In this document: positions 49,449 through 59,620 of the stretch, piece after piece
Layout: the number at the start of each line of letters is the position of its first letter
Numbering within the stretch: position 1 is the stretch's first letter
Assembly (NCBI RefSeq): GCF_024362695.1
Contig: NC_065406.1
Coordinates: forward strand, 12,772,001 to 12,836,000
Direction of reading: 5' to 3'
From: Pectinophora gossypiella
Taxonomy: Eukaryota; Arthropoda; Insecta; Lepidoptera; Gelechiidae
DNA: 64,000 nucleotides
Notes under the pieces: generated by a model
What the model saw: the letters and a program-made list of their open reading frames with translations, nothing else
The model's database searches: none
Told to the model about the DNA's origin: nothing
Made by a program: the position numbers and the translations under genes

Positions 49449-50406
49449 AAATGTTAAATCGATATTGTAGTTGGGTCGAGATTTAAAGGCTACATCACTA
49501 TAAGACTAGGCTTACAGTGGAATCAATTAGCGAGGACAGATAGCCCAGTGGACCATTAAACATGAAGTGGCGACGATATGGGAGGCACGTGAGTCATAGT
49601 TGACGTTAGCTGTACGTAAGCCTCGGCACAACCTGTGTGGTCTAACACTTGGATGGACAAGTTATTATGGATCAAAGCACAGTCATAGAATAAGGATGGA
49701 AATATGTATAGAACGGCAACTCTCCGCTCCCAACCAGCGGCTGAGCTAAGTTTACCACACCGCTCGCTCCTCGGTCTTACTTTAGTCTTCAATCGTATGG
49801 GCGACAGATGTCACACACACAGATGCCGTGTATGGTAACGTCAATGTAAACCATATCAACAACTTGCGGGGTACGATGCTCTATTTCGCATTCCGAAAAC
49901 ATCCTTTAGTGACAGCATACCCTCGCCGCCAAACAGGTGATAAAAATGCTCAGTAAAAATATAAATATTATGACATAAGATTACATATTAAGGTGACGTG
50001 TTAATCCAATGTTTATCATAATCATTTACAACTTGGCTATGACTAAGGCCCCCAGGACTCTATCTAAGCAACAATATTAAGGCATTACCCACAAAATACT
50101 ATATTATTCACTAGTTTACAGTTACGTTTATCATTATCATACAGCCCGCGGTCACCAGGACTTTATGGCGAGAGATTGAAGTAGTAACTAAGTTGGCGCT
50201 TAAGTGGAATACTTGTAACTTGCTCAAAGGTTAGCCTTACTGCAGACTTGTGTAATGAATTCTTGTCTGGCTTACGAAGGACATAAGATGCAAACTTTAC
50301 ATGGAGGTTTTCCTTATTATAGTTGACAACTTAAGTTAACCGTAAAAACCTTACGCCTTATTACAAAGTTAAATGAAAAATAGTTTTATTCAGTGAATAA
50401 GGTAGT
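49449..50406. other. No gene recognised; reversed repeat N inside
   Basis: About 49683-49830 (ACGGCAACTCTCCGCTCCCA, ACCAGCGGCTGAGCTAAGTT, TCTTCAATCGTATGGGCGAC) is the reverse of 32690-32800. The remainder to 50406 is unplaced AT-rich sequence. Confidence 0.5.
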
Positions 50407-50418
50407 TACACTGTCATT

Positions 50419-50626
50419 CATCATCATCAGCCCATAAACGTCCCCACTGCTGGGGCACGGGCCTTCCCTATGGATGGATAGGGAGATCGGGCCTTAAACC
50501 ATCACGCGGGTCCAGTGCGGATTGATGGTTATTAACGACTGCTAATGCAGCCGGGACCAAAGGCTTAACGTGCCTTCCGAAGCACGGAGGAGCTCGAGAT
50601 GAAAACTTTTTTTGTGGTCACCCAAG
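50419..50626 (-). repeat. SINE-B copy, 5'-truncated, with 12-bp target duplication
   Basis: TACACTGTCATT is present at 50407-50418 and 50627-50638. The copy starts CATCATCATCAGCCCATAAA and stops at TTTTTTTGTGGTCACCCAAG, before the tRNA head. The interrupted flanks look single-copy. Confidence 0.92.
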
Positions 50627-50689
50627 TACACTGTCATTAGTTACGTTAATATATTTTTGTTTAGAGAATGAATGAAAGTGGATTTACGA

Positions 50690-51045
50690 TAAAAGTTTTG
50701 TGACGGATGAAAGTGGTAGAGTTGGAACAGGGAGTCCTAGGCGTAGATAAATACCGAGATCCAGGATGTTTTAATAATTAGATTTTAAATTAACAACACA
50801 AATATGTATAATCTATAGACTGTTATACATATTTGTGTTGGTCTGAAATAAACGTTATATTATTATTATTATTATTTTTAAAGAAAGGCCAGGTCAAAAG
50901 TACTCTAAAGCGGCGAGCATGCATGAAGTATTTGATGAGAATGGAGGAAGCGAAGATCGTGTGTCATCTTAGTAGGTGAAGTTCCGTGGTCTTTGCCTAC
51001 CTCAACGGGAAATAGGCGTGATCTTATGTAAGTGTGTGTGTGCAT
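50690..51045 (+). pseudogene. LINE-M C-terminus split by a small insertion
   Basis: GAAAGTGGTAGAGTTGGAAC, AGGGAGTCCTAGGCGTAGAT and GATCCAGGATGTTTT are interrupted at about 50772. LINE-M resumes at about 50880 with AAAGAAAGGCCAGGTCAAAA, CGAGCATGCATGAAGTATTT and GAATGGAGGAAGCGAAGATC. The insert carries a 17-bp perfect hairpin (50795-50811 with 50823-50839) and GAAATAAACGTTATATTATT, a LINE-like tail. Confidence 0.7.
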
Positions 51046-51064
51046 ACTTTTTCCAGACGTTCGC

Positions 51065-51145
51065 CAAAAATATACACACGGTTTTGTCGGTGTAGCATTT
51101 TCCATACTACTTTTTTAGGGAAATGCTTGCCCTCTTGCATTCCGC
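51065..51145 (+). repeat. Family J fragment
   Basis: GGTTTTGTCGGTGTAGCATT, TTCCATACTACTTTTTTAGG and GCCCTCTTGCATTCCGCCTC. Confidence 0.6.
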
Positions 51146-51529
51146 CTCACCTCTTGAAAATGAAAATGTACCTATAAAAAACGTGGACTTATTTCCAATA
51201 GAGATCTCTTCCAACCAACCTTGCATGGTGGGAGATATTTGAGACTTACACAATGGTAAAATATATTTCTCTATGGAAGGTACACATCTTAAAAATAGAG
51301 CTGCAGACGCTGTTATTGCAGACAACACGTTCAAAAGTTTGGTAAAATGAGTTATCTCGAGTTGTTTGCCATGTTTTATTACCGGTAAACTTGCAGTCGA
51401 GCGATAAGAATATGAAACGAGTTCTTTTAGAAACACAATGCTTTGAGAAAAATAGTGTGGACCAAAATGGCGGGTGTACTGTTGCGTTTGACGACGTCGA
51501 CGGTCCAGCTTGGTCTTAACTAGCGATGA
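51146..51529. other. Unrecognised, possibly decayed coding sequence
   Basis: On the plus strand, frames containing PIKNVDLFPIEISSNQP and, after a stop, DLHNGKIYFSMEGTHLKNRA, DAVIADNTFKSLVK are readable with only one early stop over about 75 codons. On the minus strand a 145-codon frame is open. I recognise neither and cannot say which, if either, was ever coding. Confidence 0.35.
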
Positions 51530-52035
51530 ACTCTGGTGGAGCATGCAAACTCAAATAGTGTCTATTCATTTTTGCCTTGAAAATCCCCAAATTATATGTA
51601 TCGGGGAATAATGACGCAGGAAGAGAATTTTCAGCAATTCGCATAATGAAGGAAAAAGCGAATCTAGCGGTTCGAAAAGAAGGAATGTCGACCAAATACG
51701 TATGGAATCGCTCCCCGCGCTTTATCATTTGATGGTGGAAAGGTGCAGGTGGAAACAGTTCGAGCAATTCTCCTTGAGCACACTCACTGAAATGCAATCT
51801 GTTAAAATATAAAGACACGCAACCCTTCGGCGATGTTCGAGGCTTGAAGCTTCCCAGATATAAGTTGCTCAATGCCATGAGTTTTCAGACATGAGAATAG
51901 TATCAGTAGTACGTTACAAACAGGAGCGTACTTGCGCTGTGTAGAGATTTAGCAGCTGCTCCGGCGTGAAATAACCTCAGACCGTAGAAAGGATACCCAA
52001 TTTCAAGCAGTCAAGGATATAAGCAGTCTTAGCCC
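51530..52035 (-). pseudogene. Jockey-like LINE reverse transcriptase C-terminus
   Basis: The minus strand reads YFTPEQLLNLYTAQVRSCL near 51915-51970, then stops. A second frame reads KGCVSLYFNRLHFSECAQGE, LLELFPPAPFHHQMIKRGER, FHTYLVDIPSFRTARFAFSF and SLPASLFPDTYNLGIFKAKM. The LPxSxFPxxYNLxxFK phrase is the usual end of jockey-clade reverse transcriptases. Stops and shifts make it non-functional. Confidence 0.72.
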
Positions 52036-52347
52036 TAGTATCTTCCAAAGTTCAGGTTAGACGATAAATCCATGCTAAAAAGCCGAAGGTTCCGCGTAAT
52101 TGGTACAGACACATTCCGAAAAGTGGGGATACATAAGGAATGTACCTGCAATATAACTGAATGTACCGTAAGTGAAATTCAATGTACCTCCGTGAAACGA
52201 GAGAAATTATAATAATAAATTGAGTAACGGTCTTTTCCCACTTCGTGGGTACCATGTGGCCCGTCAAGTAGTTAATACCATCTGACATCATCATTTCATC
52301 ATCATCATTGTAATTTTCATCATTTTTTTATCATTTGTCATTTTCGG
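52036..52347. other. No gene recognised
   Basis: CCCGTCAAGTAGTTAATACC near 52260 is a reversed family G trace, followed by a (CAT)n run at 52284-52311. Confidence 0.4.
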
Positions 52348-52502
52348 AGGTATGTGACCTAACCTGTATTGGGCTGGTTTTCCCTTCGCGGGTAGGAAGG
52401 TCAGACAGGCAGTCGCTTCTGTAAAAAAACGGACCTGTCAAATCTTCAGGTTAGGTAAGCGGACCCTGTGAAAAACGGGATAATGCTAGGGAGACGATGA
52501 AA
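52348..52502 (+). repeat. SINE-D 3' half
   Basis: CGGAGGTATGTGACCTAACC, TGTATTGGGCTGGTTTTCCC, GGTCAGACAGGCAGTCGCTT, AACGGACCTGTCAAATCTTC and GCTAGGGAGACGATGA. Confidence 0.75.
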
Positions 52503-52559
52503 AGAAAAGGTACGGCGTTTGTCTACCGACCATCTACCTAGCAATAATTCATTTCAATT

Positions 52560-52975
52560 AAATTATACATCTATTGTTCTAATGTAAATATGCAATTGTT
52601 TTTTTTGTTTTAGTGCAATAAATACTTTTGTATCGTATCAGTCCAGTATAATAACGCTTTCAGGATATTGTTGAGGTTGCCGCGATATTGCAGCGCCTCT
52701 GGTATATTCGCTGAGGCACACACAGATGGTTTTGCAGCAATCATGCGGAAACGTTGTGCGTCGCTTGCCAGTCCCAACAGTATCCTGAAGATGTTATGTG
52801 ATAGTTGGGACTCCCCCCTTCTAAAAAGGTGGATGGAGCTTCACATCCTATAATTTGAACTTATGATCGCCCGAATAAATGTCTTACTAACACTAGTTTA
52901 TAAGTCGTTTGTATACTAACATTCTATGGACTTTGTCCGAAATAAACGATTTTTTTTATTTATTTATTTATTATT
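52560..52975 (+). pseudogene. T2-like tail, then a LINE reverse transcriptase C-terminal fragment
   Basis: 52560-52635 has TTAGTGCAATAAATACTTTT, a T2-type end. From about 52655 the frame reads MLRLPRYCSASGIFAEAHTD, GFAAIMRKRCASLASPNSIL and KMLCDSWDSPLLKRWMELH. LRLPRxCSASxMFAEAxxDGFxAIMRKR is a recurrent C-terminal phrase of jockey-like LINEs in Lepidoptera. The 3' end has CGAAATAAACG and a (TTTA)n run. Confidence 0.68.
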
Positions 52976-53654
52976 ATTAAGCCCCAATCTGGAATTTGCA
53001 ACTCCTAATCTGGGTCTCAATTCCCGATATCCATCGTTTCATTAGACCTGTAAATATAGCGTATGCGTACGATTAACTAGGTGAAGGTTATCGAAAGTTA
53101 GTTTAAGCGAACATAACGAAGTTTGATGAGGTTGAAAACATAACGATTATTGAATGCCACTTCATATCAGAAATTGTTCTCTATTTTCCCATATAGAAAA
53201 TAAAATTTACAAAATTTTGAGGTCAAATTACCCCTTGATTCGTTGTACCGAATAAACTCACTCAGTCTCGTAAAAATATTCAGGCGAGTTGACTACAAAA
53301 AAGTATAAAAAGTGTAAAGTCGCCTACAGGCTAGATTTTAAGCGAAATGCCACCTAACTCAAAAAAAAAAATCCCAAGCAAACCGATCCAGTAGTTAGTC
53401 TTATAATATACCTACCTATTAATAATTATTATGGCTGTAATTATCATCTATTCTTCGTACGATAAAATTCAAATATTCTTTCAGAGGCCGATGATAAATT
53501 TTTGCTACGACGATCCGGATATAATTAATTTTATGGACCAGGTTATAATTTTGTGTTTACTTAAATTAAAATCAAATGATTTTATCCTAATTAATTCAAA
53601 TCTTAGTTCTACAAACTGATACCTACCTTTCACGTCTACGAAAAGTATGATGGG
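52976..53654. other. No gene recognised
   Basis: AT-rich. The 62-codon frame at 53431-53619 lacks motifs. Confidence 0.4.
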
Positions 53655-53895
53655 TTCTTCTTATCGTGTGGGTTGTGAGGTGGATAACCAACCTCATCAA
53701 CCTTGGTGTCCGGATTATTATTGTACCGCCAAAGGCCTCTGACGTCAAGTAACGACTACGTACTTACATCAGTAAGTAGAAACCGGGGTCAACGGCTTAA
53801 CGTGCCTTCCGGAGCACCGATCATCTTACTTCTGGACAATCAGGTGATCAGCCTGCAATGTCCTAACCAAACTAGGGATCGCAAAGAGATTTTTG
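53655..53895 (-). repeat. SINE-A copy lacking its head
   Basis: TTCTTCTTATCGTGTGGGTT to CTAGGGATCGCAAAGAGATT. The tRNA head is absent because of 5' truncation. Confidence 0.82.
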
Positions 53896-54508
53896 TGAAG
53901 GGCTTCAATATATTTTTGCGAGCTTCCTTGTGCCGTAAGGTTTGCGATCGAATTGAGGGCAAACTTCAAGTAGGTATGAACTATTTGCTCATACTTGTAT
54001 GGCGCGCGTTTCGCGCTCTAAATGCATTTGATTTGACTAGATTTGTGATAGACAATTCAGTAGCAAAAAAGCTCACTATTCAATTCAAGGATTTGATAAT
54101 TGCAAATAATTGTTGGAAGGTCCAAGCGTAATAATAGTCTCACTACTCTGCGCTTAAAGCGGTTTGCTAATAAGCAAAACAGTCATAAATGTCTCTGTTA
54201 CGTTTTCACTCTGAATTGAGTCAACGTGCTCACAGAGCCGAGGCATAAAGTGCTATGCTGTATTATCTCAAGCACGACTGGCTCCAGACATTAGCATAAC
54301 AATATAATCTCCATGTATCGTCGAGATGTTCATCTGTACGTATTTTCTTTACGCGTTTATATCTATTACAATGAATTAAAATGTTGTGGTGTTATATAAA
54401 ATCATCAAATATATTAAAATTCAAATGTTCTTTATTACCCCAAAAAAAAGTCTCCAAAAGAGATATCTTCAACAGATATAATCTAGAAAATAAAAAAATA
54501 ATAATAAC
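53896..54508. other. Unassigned sequence
   Basis: A plus-strand frame continues out of the SINE to 54131 (AFRALNAFDLTRFVIDN, AKKLTIQFKDLIIANNC). I do not recognise it. An exon cannot be excluded but no splice signals were convincing. Confidence 0.35.
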
Positions 54509-54835
54509 GGTCTCTGTGGTCCAGTGGTTGAGCGTTGGACTCACGATCCGGAGGCCCCGGGTTCGAATCCCGGTGGGGACATATCACAAAAATCATTTTG
54601 TGATCCCTAGTTTGGTTAGGACATTACAGGCTGATCACCTGATTGTCCGAAAGTAAGATTATCCGTGGTTCGGAAGGCACGTTAAGTCGTTGGTCCCGGT
54701 TACTATTTACTGATGTAAGTGAGTAATCATTACATGAGCCTTGTCAGGGGCCTTTGGCGGCTCAAACATAATCCTGACACCAGGGTTGATGAGGCTGGTA
54801 TTCTACCTCACAACCCACACGATAAGAAGATCTAA
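54509..54835 (+). repeat. SINE-A, well-preserved copy
   Basis: CGGTCTCTGTGGTCCAGTGG (A box), CCGGGTTCGAATCCCGGTGG (B box), TTCGGAAGGCACGTTAAGTC, ATCCTGACACCAGGGTTGAT and CACACGATAAGAAGA. Its B box is closest to a real tRNA T-arm of any copy here. Confidence 0.9.
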
Positions 54836-54978
54836 AAAATTACAATAATAAGATGAAGTATGGAAAAAAGTTGCTGTATTCCTTTGTGTCTGGCGGAGAA
54901 TCCTATCCCTTCTATACGTAGTAACATAACATTATGTAGCATCATACCGGTATCCCCGACGGGATGGGCAGAGGTCTA

Positions 54979-55320
54979 TATATGTTACGGTAAATGTGAT
55001 TAATTGAAAATTATTAATATTTTTACAAAATTATTAATAATAACCACATGTTTCGGTAAATTTGAATAAACGATCGAAATTTATTCCTTTTAGTAGTAAT
55101 TATTAATAATTCACGACACATATTGGTATAAGTTATAAAATAAATGAAATCCCAATGTTTTTTGATCAGCAGGTATTTATTTACAACGCCCCGCCTAGGG
55201 TTAAATTTTTAATAAAAACCGACAAATGTGATTAATTTATCACTTTAACCTCAACTTTCGGTAATTATTAATAGATAATTATTAATAATCTTCAATTATT
55301 CACTCTTACCGTGACATATA
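54979..55320. repeat. MITE-G, TA-flanked foldback
   Basis: TATATGTTACGGTAAATGTG with ATTAATTGAAAATTATTAAT, from 54979, pairs with the segment ending at 55320 (TCTTCAATTATTCACTCTTA, CCGTGACATATA). The ends fit TA plus TGTyACGGTAA. The interior is unique and non-coding. It is probably a Tc1/mariner-type MITE, judged from the TA only. Confidence 0.75.
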
Positions 55321-55640
55321 CACCCATTCCTCAAATATCTATGCTTTGTATTTTATATTAGAGCTGTTAAACAATAGAGGTAGGTATCCCTGGAAACTGC
55401 AATGGCAATATTGATTTATTTAAACAGTATAATATGGCTGCTGGACAGACTAATGTGTACATTTACACAGGTAATTGTAGGCAAAGTGCGTTTGCGCACA
55501 CATTAGGATGTGAAGTAATGTTATTATACTTGATCACTTTTATTGCTTGTAAAACTACTGTGTAAATAATTTATACTATATTGGCTGTTATAATCCCTAT
55601 TGTGAGAAAAAATACAATACGGTCTGAAGGCCTATCTTCA
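55321..55640. other. No gene recognised
   Basis: Spacer, no supported frame. Confidence 0.4.
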
Positions 55641-55644
55641 TCGT

Positions 55645-55915
55645 CGTGCCTCCTTGGTCCAATAGTTAAGCGTTGGGAGGTCCCGGGTTCGAATCCCTGG
55701 TGGCAAAATATCATCACAGGCACCTGATTGTCCGGAAGTAAGTTGATTTGTGCTTCGGAAATCAAGTTAAGCCGTTGCTTCCGGTTACTATTTACTGTTG
55801 TAACTACGTAGTCGTTACATGAGTCATGTCAAGGGCCTTTGGCAGTTCAATAATAACCCTGACACCAGGGTTGATGAAGTTGGTAATCCACCTCACAACC
55901 CATAAGATAGAAGGT
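55645..55915 (+). repeat. SINE-A copy with deletions
   Basis: GTGCCTCCTTGGTCCAATAG, CCCGGGTTCGAATCCCTGGT, then a shortened middle and CTGACACCAGGGTTGATGAA. The tail CCCATAAGATAGAAGG is eroded. Confidence 0.82.
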
Positions 55916-55964
55916 CATCGTCGACCTCCAAGAGTTATTTTCAAGAGCTGCTTGGCACAGGGTC

Positions 55965-56075
55965 CGAATTAACCTGATTATTTGACAGGTCCGGTTATTT
56001 ACAAAAGCAACTACATGTTTGACCTTTTGACTTGAAGGAAAAACCAGTTTAATACAATCTTAAAGCCCACAAAGA
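55965..56075 (-). repeat. SINE-D 3' fragment, minus strand
   Basis: TTTGACAGGTCCGGTTATTT, then GCAACTACATGTTTGACCTT and AAAAACCAGTTTAATACAAT. Confidence 0.6.
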
Positions 56076-56194
56076 CCTGTTAAAATATAAACCTCATTGT
56101 TTAACTATTGTGTCTGGAAAGGGCCGCGGGAGGATATTGCTTCGTTTAGTTGCTTCGTTCAAAACGTTCAGGTGCTCGACGGCGGCAAATTAAG

Positions 56195-56227
56195 CGATTA
56201 GTTCGATTTATTGTAGATTTGCTTCAG
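56195..56227. repeat. Family G fragment seeding the minisatellite
   Basis: TTTATTGTAGATTTGCTTCA then GATGGCATTAA, which is the start of family G. Confidence 0.7.
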
Positions 56228-56378
56228 ATGGCATTAATGGCATTGATGGCATTGATGGCATTAATAGCATTGATGGCATTAATGGCATCGATGGTATTGA
56301 TGACATTAATAGCATTGATGGCATTAATGGCATTGATAGCATTGATGGCATTAATAGCATGGATGGCATTAATGGCAT
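56228..56378 (+). repeat. 9-bp minisatellite (ATGGCATTR)n, about 17 units
   Basis: Units are ATGGCATTA or ATGGCATTG with sparse variants (ATAGCATTG, ATGGTATTG, ATGACATTA). All three frames stay open because 9 is a multiple of 3, which generates Met-Ala-Leu runs in a 108-codon plus-strand frame. That frame is not a gene. Confidence 0.95.
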
Positions 56379-56564
56379 GTAAATTGTTACTGGCACTAAA
56401 TTTATTTTACTTATTTTTATTCTTCTTATTCGTCTATGTTTGCGCGGTGGATGCGGTTGCACACAGGTGGCGGTAGCAGCTCAATTTTTAATTGTATTTT
56501 ATAATGTTGTATGTTTACTAACAATAGAATAAGATTGTAATTACTAACACGATTCGAAAGGTTA
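56379..56564. other. No gene recognised
   Basis: Short spacer. Confidence 0.4.
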
Positions 56565-56695
56565 TTCAACACCTCCATCAACATGCAATGAATCAGCGTG
56601 GTGAAGTATGCTCCATAACCCCTCCGGTTGATGAGGGGAGGCCGTGCCCAGCAATGGGACGTACGAGTATAAGCATAGGCTATTTATGTTATCTC
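56565..56695 (+). repeat. SINE-C 3' fragment
   Basis: CACCTCCATCAACATGCAAT, TGGTGAAGTATGCTCCATAA, GGGGAGGCCGTGCCCAGCAA and TAGGCTATTTATGTTATC. Confidence 0.72.
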
Positions 56696-57022
56696 ATTAT
56701 ATACCTATGTGAAATGAATATGAATATACGACTTTAGAAAATTCCCGACTAATTATTAAAATAATCGTAAATAAATAAATAAATGCAACATAAAAAATAA
56801 ACCATCAATCAAAACGATTTAATAAAGACATCAAATCAAATATTATTTATTGTACACAAACAATATATCTTACGTATATCTTTCTTTCTTTCTTTAATAT
56901 CAAAGAACAACTTGCTTGGCAAGAGCTGCGGGTTCAAGTTCCGTCCGAGTCAGACATTTTTCGATTAATTTTTCGGTAAGTGGTATAAAAACAAAAATCA
57001 ATAGCAAAGAAGTCAATGTTAA
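56696..57022. other. No gene recognised
   Basis: Contains (AAAT)n and (TTTC)n runs (56773-56785, 56879-56895). No gene. Confidence 0.45.
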
Positions 57023-57118
57023 CCTCCTTCTTCTGTCGTGTGGATTGTGAGGTGGAATACCAACCTCATCAACCCTGGTGTCAAGGTTATTATTGAGCCG
57101 CTAAAGGCATGACATGAG
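57023..57118 (-). repeat. SINE-A 3' fragment, minus strand
   Basis: CTCCTTCTTCTGTCGTGTGG, AACCTCATCAACCCTGGTGT and TTATTGAGCCGCTAAAGGCA. Confidence 0.72.
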
Positions 57119-58019
57119 TTCTTCCAACCTCCTAAGGCTGAGGTATCCAGACACAATAGTTAAAATCAAATCAAATCAATGGCCTTTGGATTTTTACCCT
57201 TTCACGGGCAGAGACCATGGGTCATTGGTGGTTCATAATAGACAGTATGACACCTTGGCATCGGAACGTCATTAGACGTTCTGTCCTTGAAAGTGTTAAA
57301 AGAACATTCGGTCTAACGATTTAAGTCCGGGAAAATTGAAAACTCCCAAGTATTTGTAATCCTCGTGAAATGTTTTCAGGAAACGCTGAGAATTGTTTAA
57401 CAGACCGTTGTATATAATTTTCGAGTTCACCGTGAAGTTTGAGCGGTTAAATGTTTCTGCTAGTTTTACATCTTTGGTGGTTGAGTTTTACGAGTCTCTT
57501 GTCGTCTCCTGTCCTTCATATCGTGGTTACAAAGGGGAGTGCACATTAATATGCCTAGGGCACTTATAGTGAGCACTCGCGTTTGAAGTCAAACGGGTAG
57601 ATGCGGAGTTGAGCACTTTACGGCAACTTTGCAGTAATATATATCTAAACGAACCCCAAGGTTTTGCGACACCTCCAAGGCGAGACTTTTTTTAAACAAT
57701 ATAAGCTCGCCTTTGACCATAGTCTCACGTGATGGTAAGTGTAAATGTGGTCTAGGGTGAATCACGCTTACCTATCTAATGCCTTTTCACTCTAGACTTG
57801 AAGACTCAGGTTATAACGTGTTGGAAAAACAGACGACGACAGACAGTTCCAGTCCTTTGCCAATTTGCAGTACTTACTTAGTGTACAACCCGAAAGTTTA
57901 TGCGGACTTTTGAGTAAATTCGTTTGGGGTTCGGAGTAGGAGTATGCTCGGAGGGTGGGGGCTTAGGTATCATCATTCATCGTCATCACCTTTCATTAAT
58001 CATCATCAAGAAAAAAAAT
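57119..58019. other. No gene recognised
   Basis: About 900 bp with moderate GC content and no frame above 60 codons. It is a low-repeat stretch; a 5' untranslated exon of the downstream receptor could lie in such DNA but cannot be seen directly. Confidence 0.45.
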
Positions 58020-58175
58020 ACATACGACATCGCTGTATGAGCATAGTTCCCTTTACCTTGCCTTTCGGGGAAAAGCAAAACAAAAAAAATATCTGTGAAT
58101 CAAATATGAAAACAATCTCATAAAGTCGAATTCAGTGGTTTAGAGCCGGGTTCCAAACCCGTAATATTACGACGT
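58020..58175. repeat. Repeat P, reversed
   Basis: GAGCATAGTTCCCTTTACCT, TGCCTTTCGGGGAAAAGC, CTCATAAAGTCGAATTCAGT and TAGAGCCGGGTTCCAAACCC. The matching direct copies are at 30048-30130 and 39125-39180. The last part looks like a B box. Confidence 0.5.
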
Positions 58176-58502
58176 AATTAAATTTACTACTTACCTAGGG
58201 TAATTTATGTGTTAACTAAATCACTTACATCGAAGTGTAACCTTGAGTTGGCGACCTTTTATAGAAGCAGTAAGCTTAATCTTTTATAGATCACTGTATA
58301 CTTTATACCTGCACTTCCATTTTAGTCCATATTAATAATAGGTACGTGAGGTATAAATAAATATCAAGGCCTGGAAAATATGGTTTGAAATTGACACGTG
58401 CAAACCATATTTTGCACGTAATCACATTACTTGTTACGTTTGAGCGGCCGCAATATACATCTAACGTGATATTCTTTAAAGTTCAATTAAAATGTTGTAT
58501 CT
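58176..58502. other. No gene recognised
   Basis: Contains an imperfect inverted pair, AATATGGTTTGAAATTG and GCAAACCATATT, around 58376-58413. No gene. Confidence 0.4.
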
Positions 58503-58796
58503 CATCATCACCAGCCTATTAACGTCCCCACTGCTGGGGCACGGGCCTTTCCTATGGATGGATAGGGAGATCGGGCCTTAAACCATCACGCGGGCCCAGT
58601 GCGGATTGATGGTTATTAACGACTGCTAATTCAGCCGGGACCAACGGCTTAACGTGCCTTCCGAAGCACGGAGGAGCTCGAGATGAAAACTTTTTTTTTA
58701 TGGTCACCCATCCTATGAACGGCCTTTGCGAAAGTTGTTTAACTTCAACAATCGCAGACCGAGCGCGTTTACCGCTGCGCCACCGAGCTCCTCGTG
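58503..58796 (-). repeat. SINE-B, full-length copy, minus strand
   Basis: CATCATCACCAGCCTATTAA to GCTGCGCCACCGAGCTCCTC. The 108-codon minus-strand frame across it is a repeat translation. Confidence 0.87.
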
Positions 58797-59400
58797 AACA
58801 TAAGTAGATACTTACTGTGTATTTTTCTACGGAGATAAAGTACTTACACGGGTATTTGCTTCTGCAAAAAATATACATGCTTACAGCCTAATATAAATCT
58901 AATTTCGTCGTTGGTCTATAAGCGCTGTTATGTCGTTGAAACCGAAAACTCATGATAGTAAACATTTTTATTAAAAAGCGATTTTAAGTCAATCAGACCA
59001 GTGCGTCACTGAAATACTGTGTCATACTGAAATAATATCATAATGCAAAGTCTCGATATATATAAATAGAAAAATAATTACATCCATACGGTTTAATAAA
59101 ATACATCATTAAATCCACCACAGGCTTCGTCAAAAAGGAACTAAAAACAAGAATAAACCATAAATCCACAAATGTTTCGTCAAAATAGAAAATAAAATAG
59201 AAAATGTTATGAAAACGCACTACCCGCCGCCGTCATATTGGGTAGAAGAAAGACCGGCGGTGTTGCTACATTATAAAAAATATAATTTTACTGTATGTTT
59301 AACTTAAAATAATCTAACCGTTTTGATTGATAGGTATGTTTAAAAAATCCAATTATCACTTAATTTGTAAACTAATCTAATACTCTAATATACTCGTATT
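58797..59400. other. No gene recognised
   Basis: AT-rich, immediately upstream of the receptor exon. Nothing coding. Confidence 0.45.
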
Positions 59401-59497
59401 GAGGAAACGAGAAGTATGTTAGAATCGAAGCAAATGATATTCCATAGTCTCTGTTTACCCCGGTGGGAAATAGGCATGTGTTTATGTATATATGTGT
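59401..59497 (+). repeat. LINE-M tail next to the receptor splice acceptor
   Basis: GAGGAAACGAGAAGTATGTT, AGAATCGAAGCAAATGATAT, CCATAGTCTCTGTTTACCCC and GGGAAATAGGCATGTGTTTA, then TGTATATATGTGT. It ends about 42 bp before the AG of the acceptor. Confidence 0.7.
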
Positions 59498-59539
59498 TAA
59501 TTACTCAACCTTCAACTAACATTAGTTTCTTTGTTACAG

Positions 59540-59620
59540 ATGCTAACATAGCAACACTGCGGTACTTACTGATGAACACCAAAAATGCTTCAAGAGGTGA
59601 CCTGACGCCGCCCAAATGGA
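59540..59620 (+). promoter_or_regulatory. 5' untranslated part of the receptor exon with four upstream ATGs
   Basis: A 3' splice site precedes it: branch-like CTAAC at 59516-59520, a T-rich tract and TTACAG ending at 59539. Upstream ATGs lie at 59540 (ATG CTA ACA TAG), 59572 (71 codons to a stop at 59785-59787), 59585 (stops at 59603-59605) and 59616 (ATG GAA TGA, overlapping the receptor ATG). In the receptor frame, stops at 59549 and 59603 prevent an N-terminal extension within this exon. The exon start is inferred from the splice signal only. Confidence 0.6.

Noticed and set aside
51107..51544. 145-codon minus-strand frame as a host gene
   Set aside because: No motif, no splice context, base composition like its surroundings; it lies between a family J fragment and a LINE remnant.
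54509..54580. tRNA gene at the SINE-A head (A and B boxes with a near-perfect T-arm)
   Set aside because: No acceptor stem closes after the B box, and the sequence continues into the SINE body shared by a dozen copies. The same reasoning excludes the other SINE heads.
56150..56476. 108-codon frame with MALMALMAL repeats as a membrane protein
   Set aside because: It is created by the 9-bp minisatellite, which leaves all frames open on both strands.
59416..59571. Upstream extension of the 59572 frame to ATG 59416 as the receptor N-terminus
   Set aside because: The extension consists of LINE-M tail sequence and intron before the TTACAG acceptor, and the frame is not that of the transmembrane segments.
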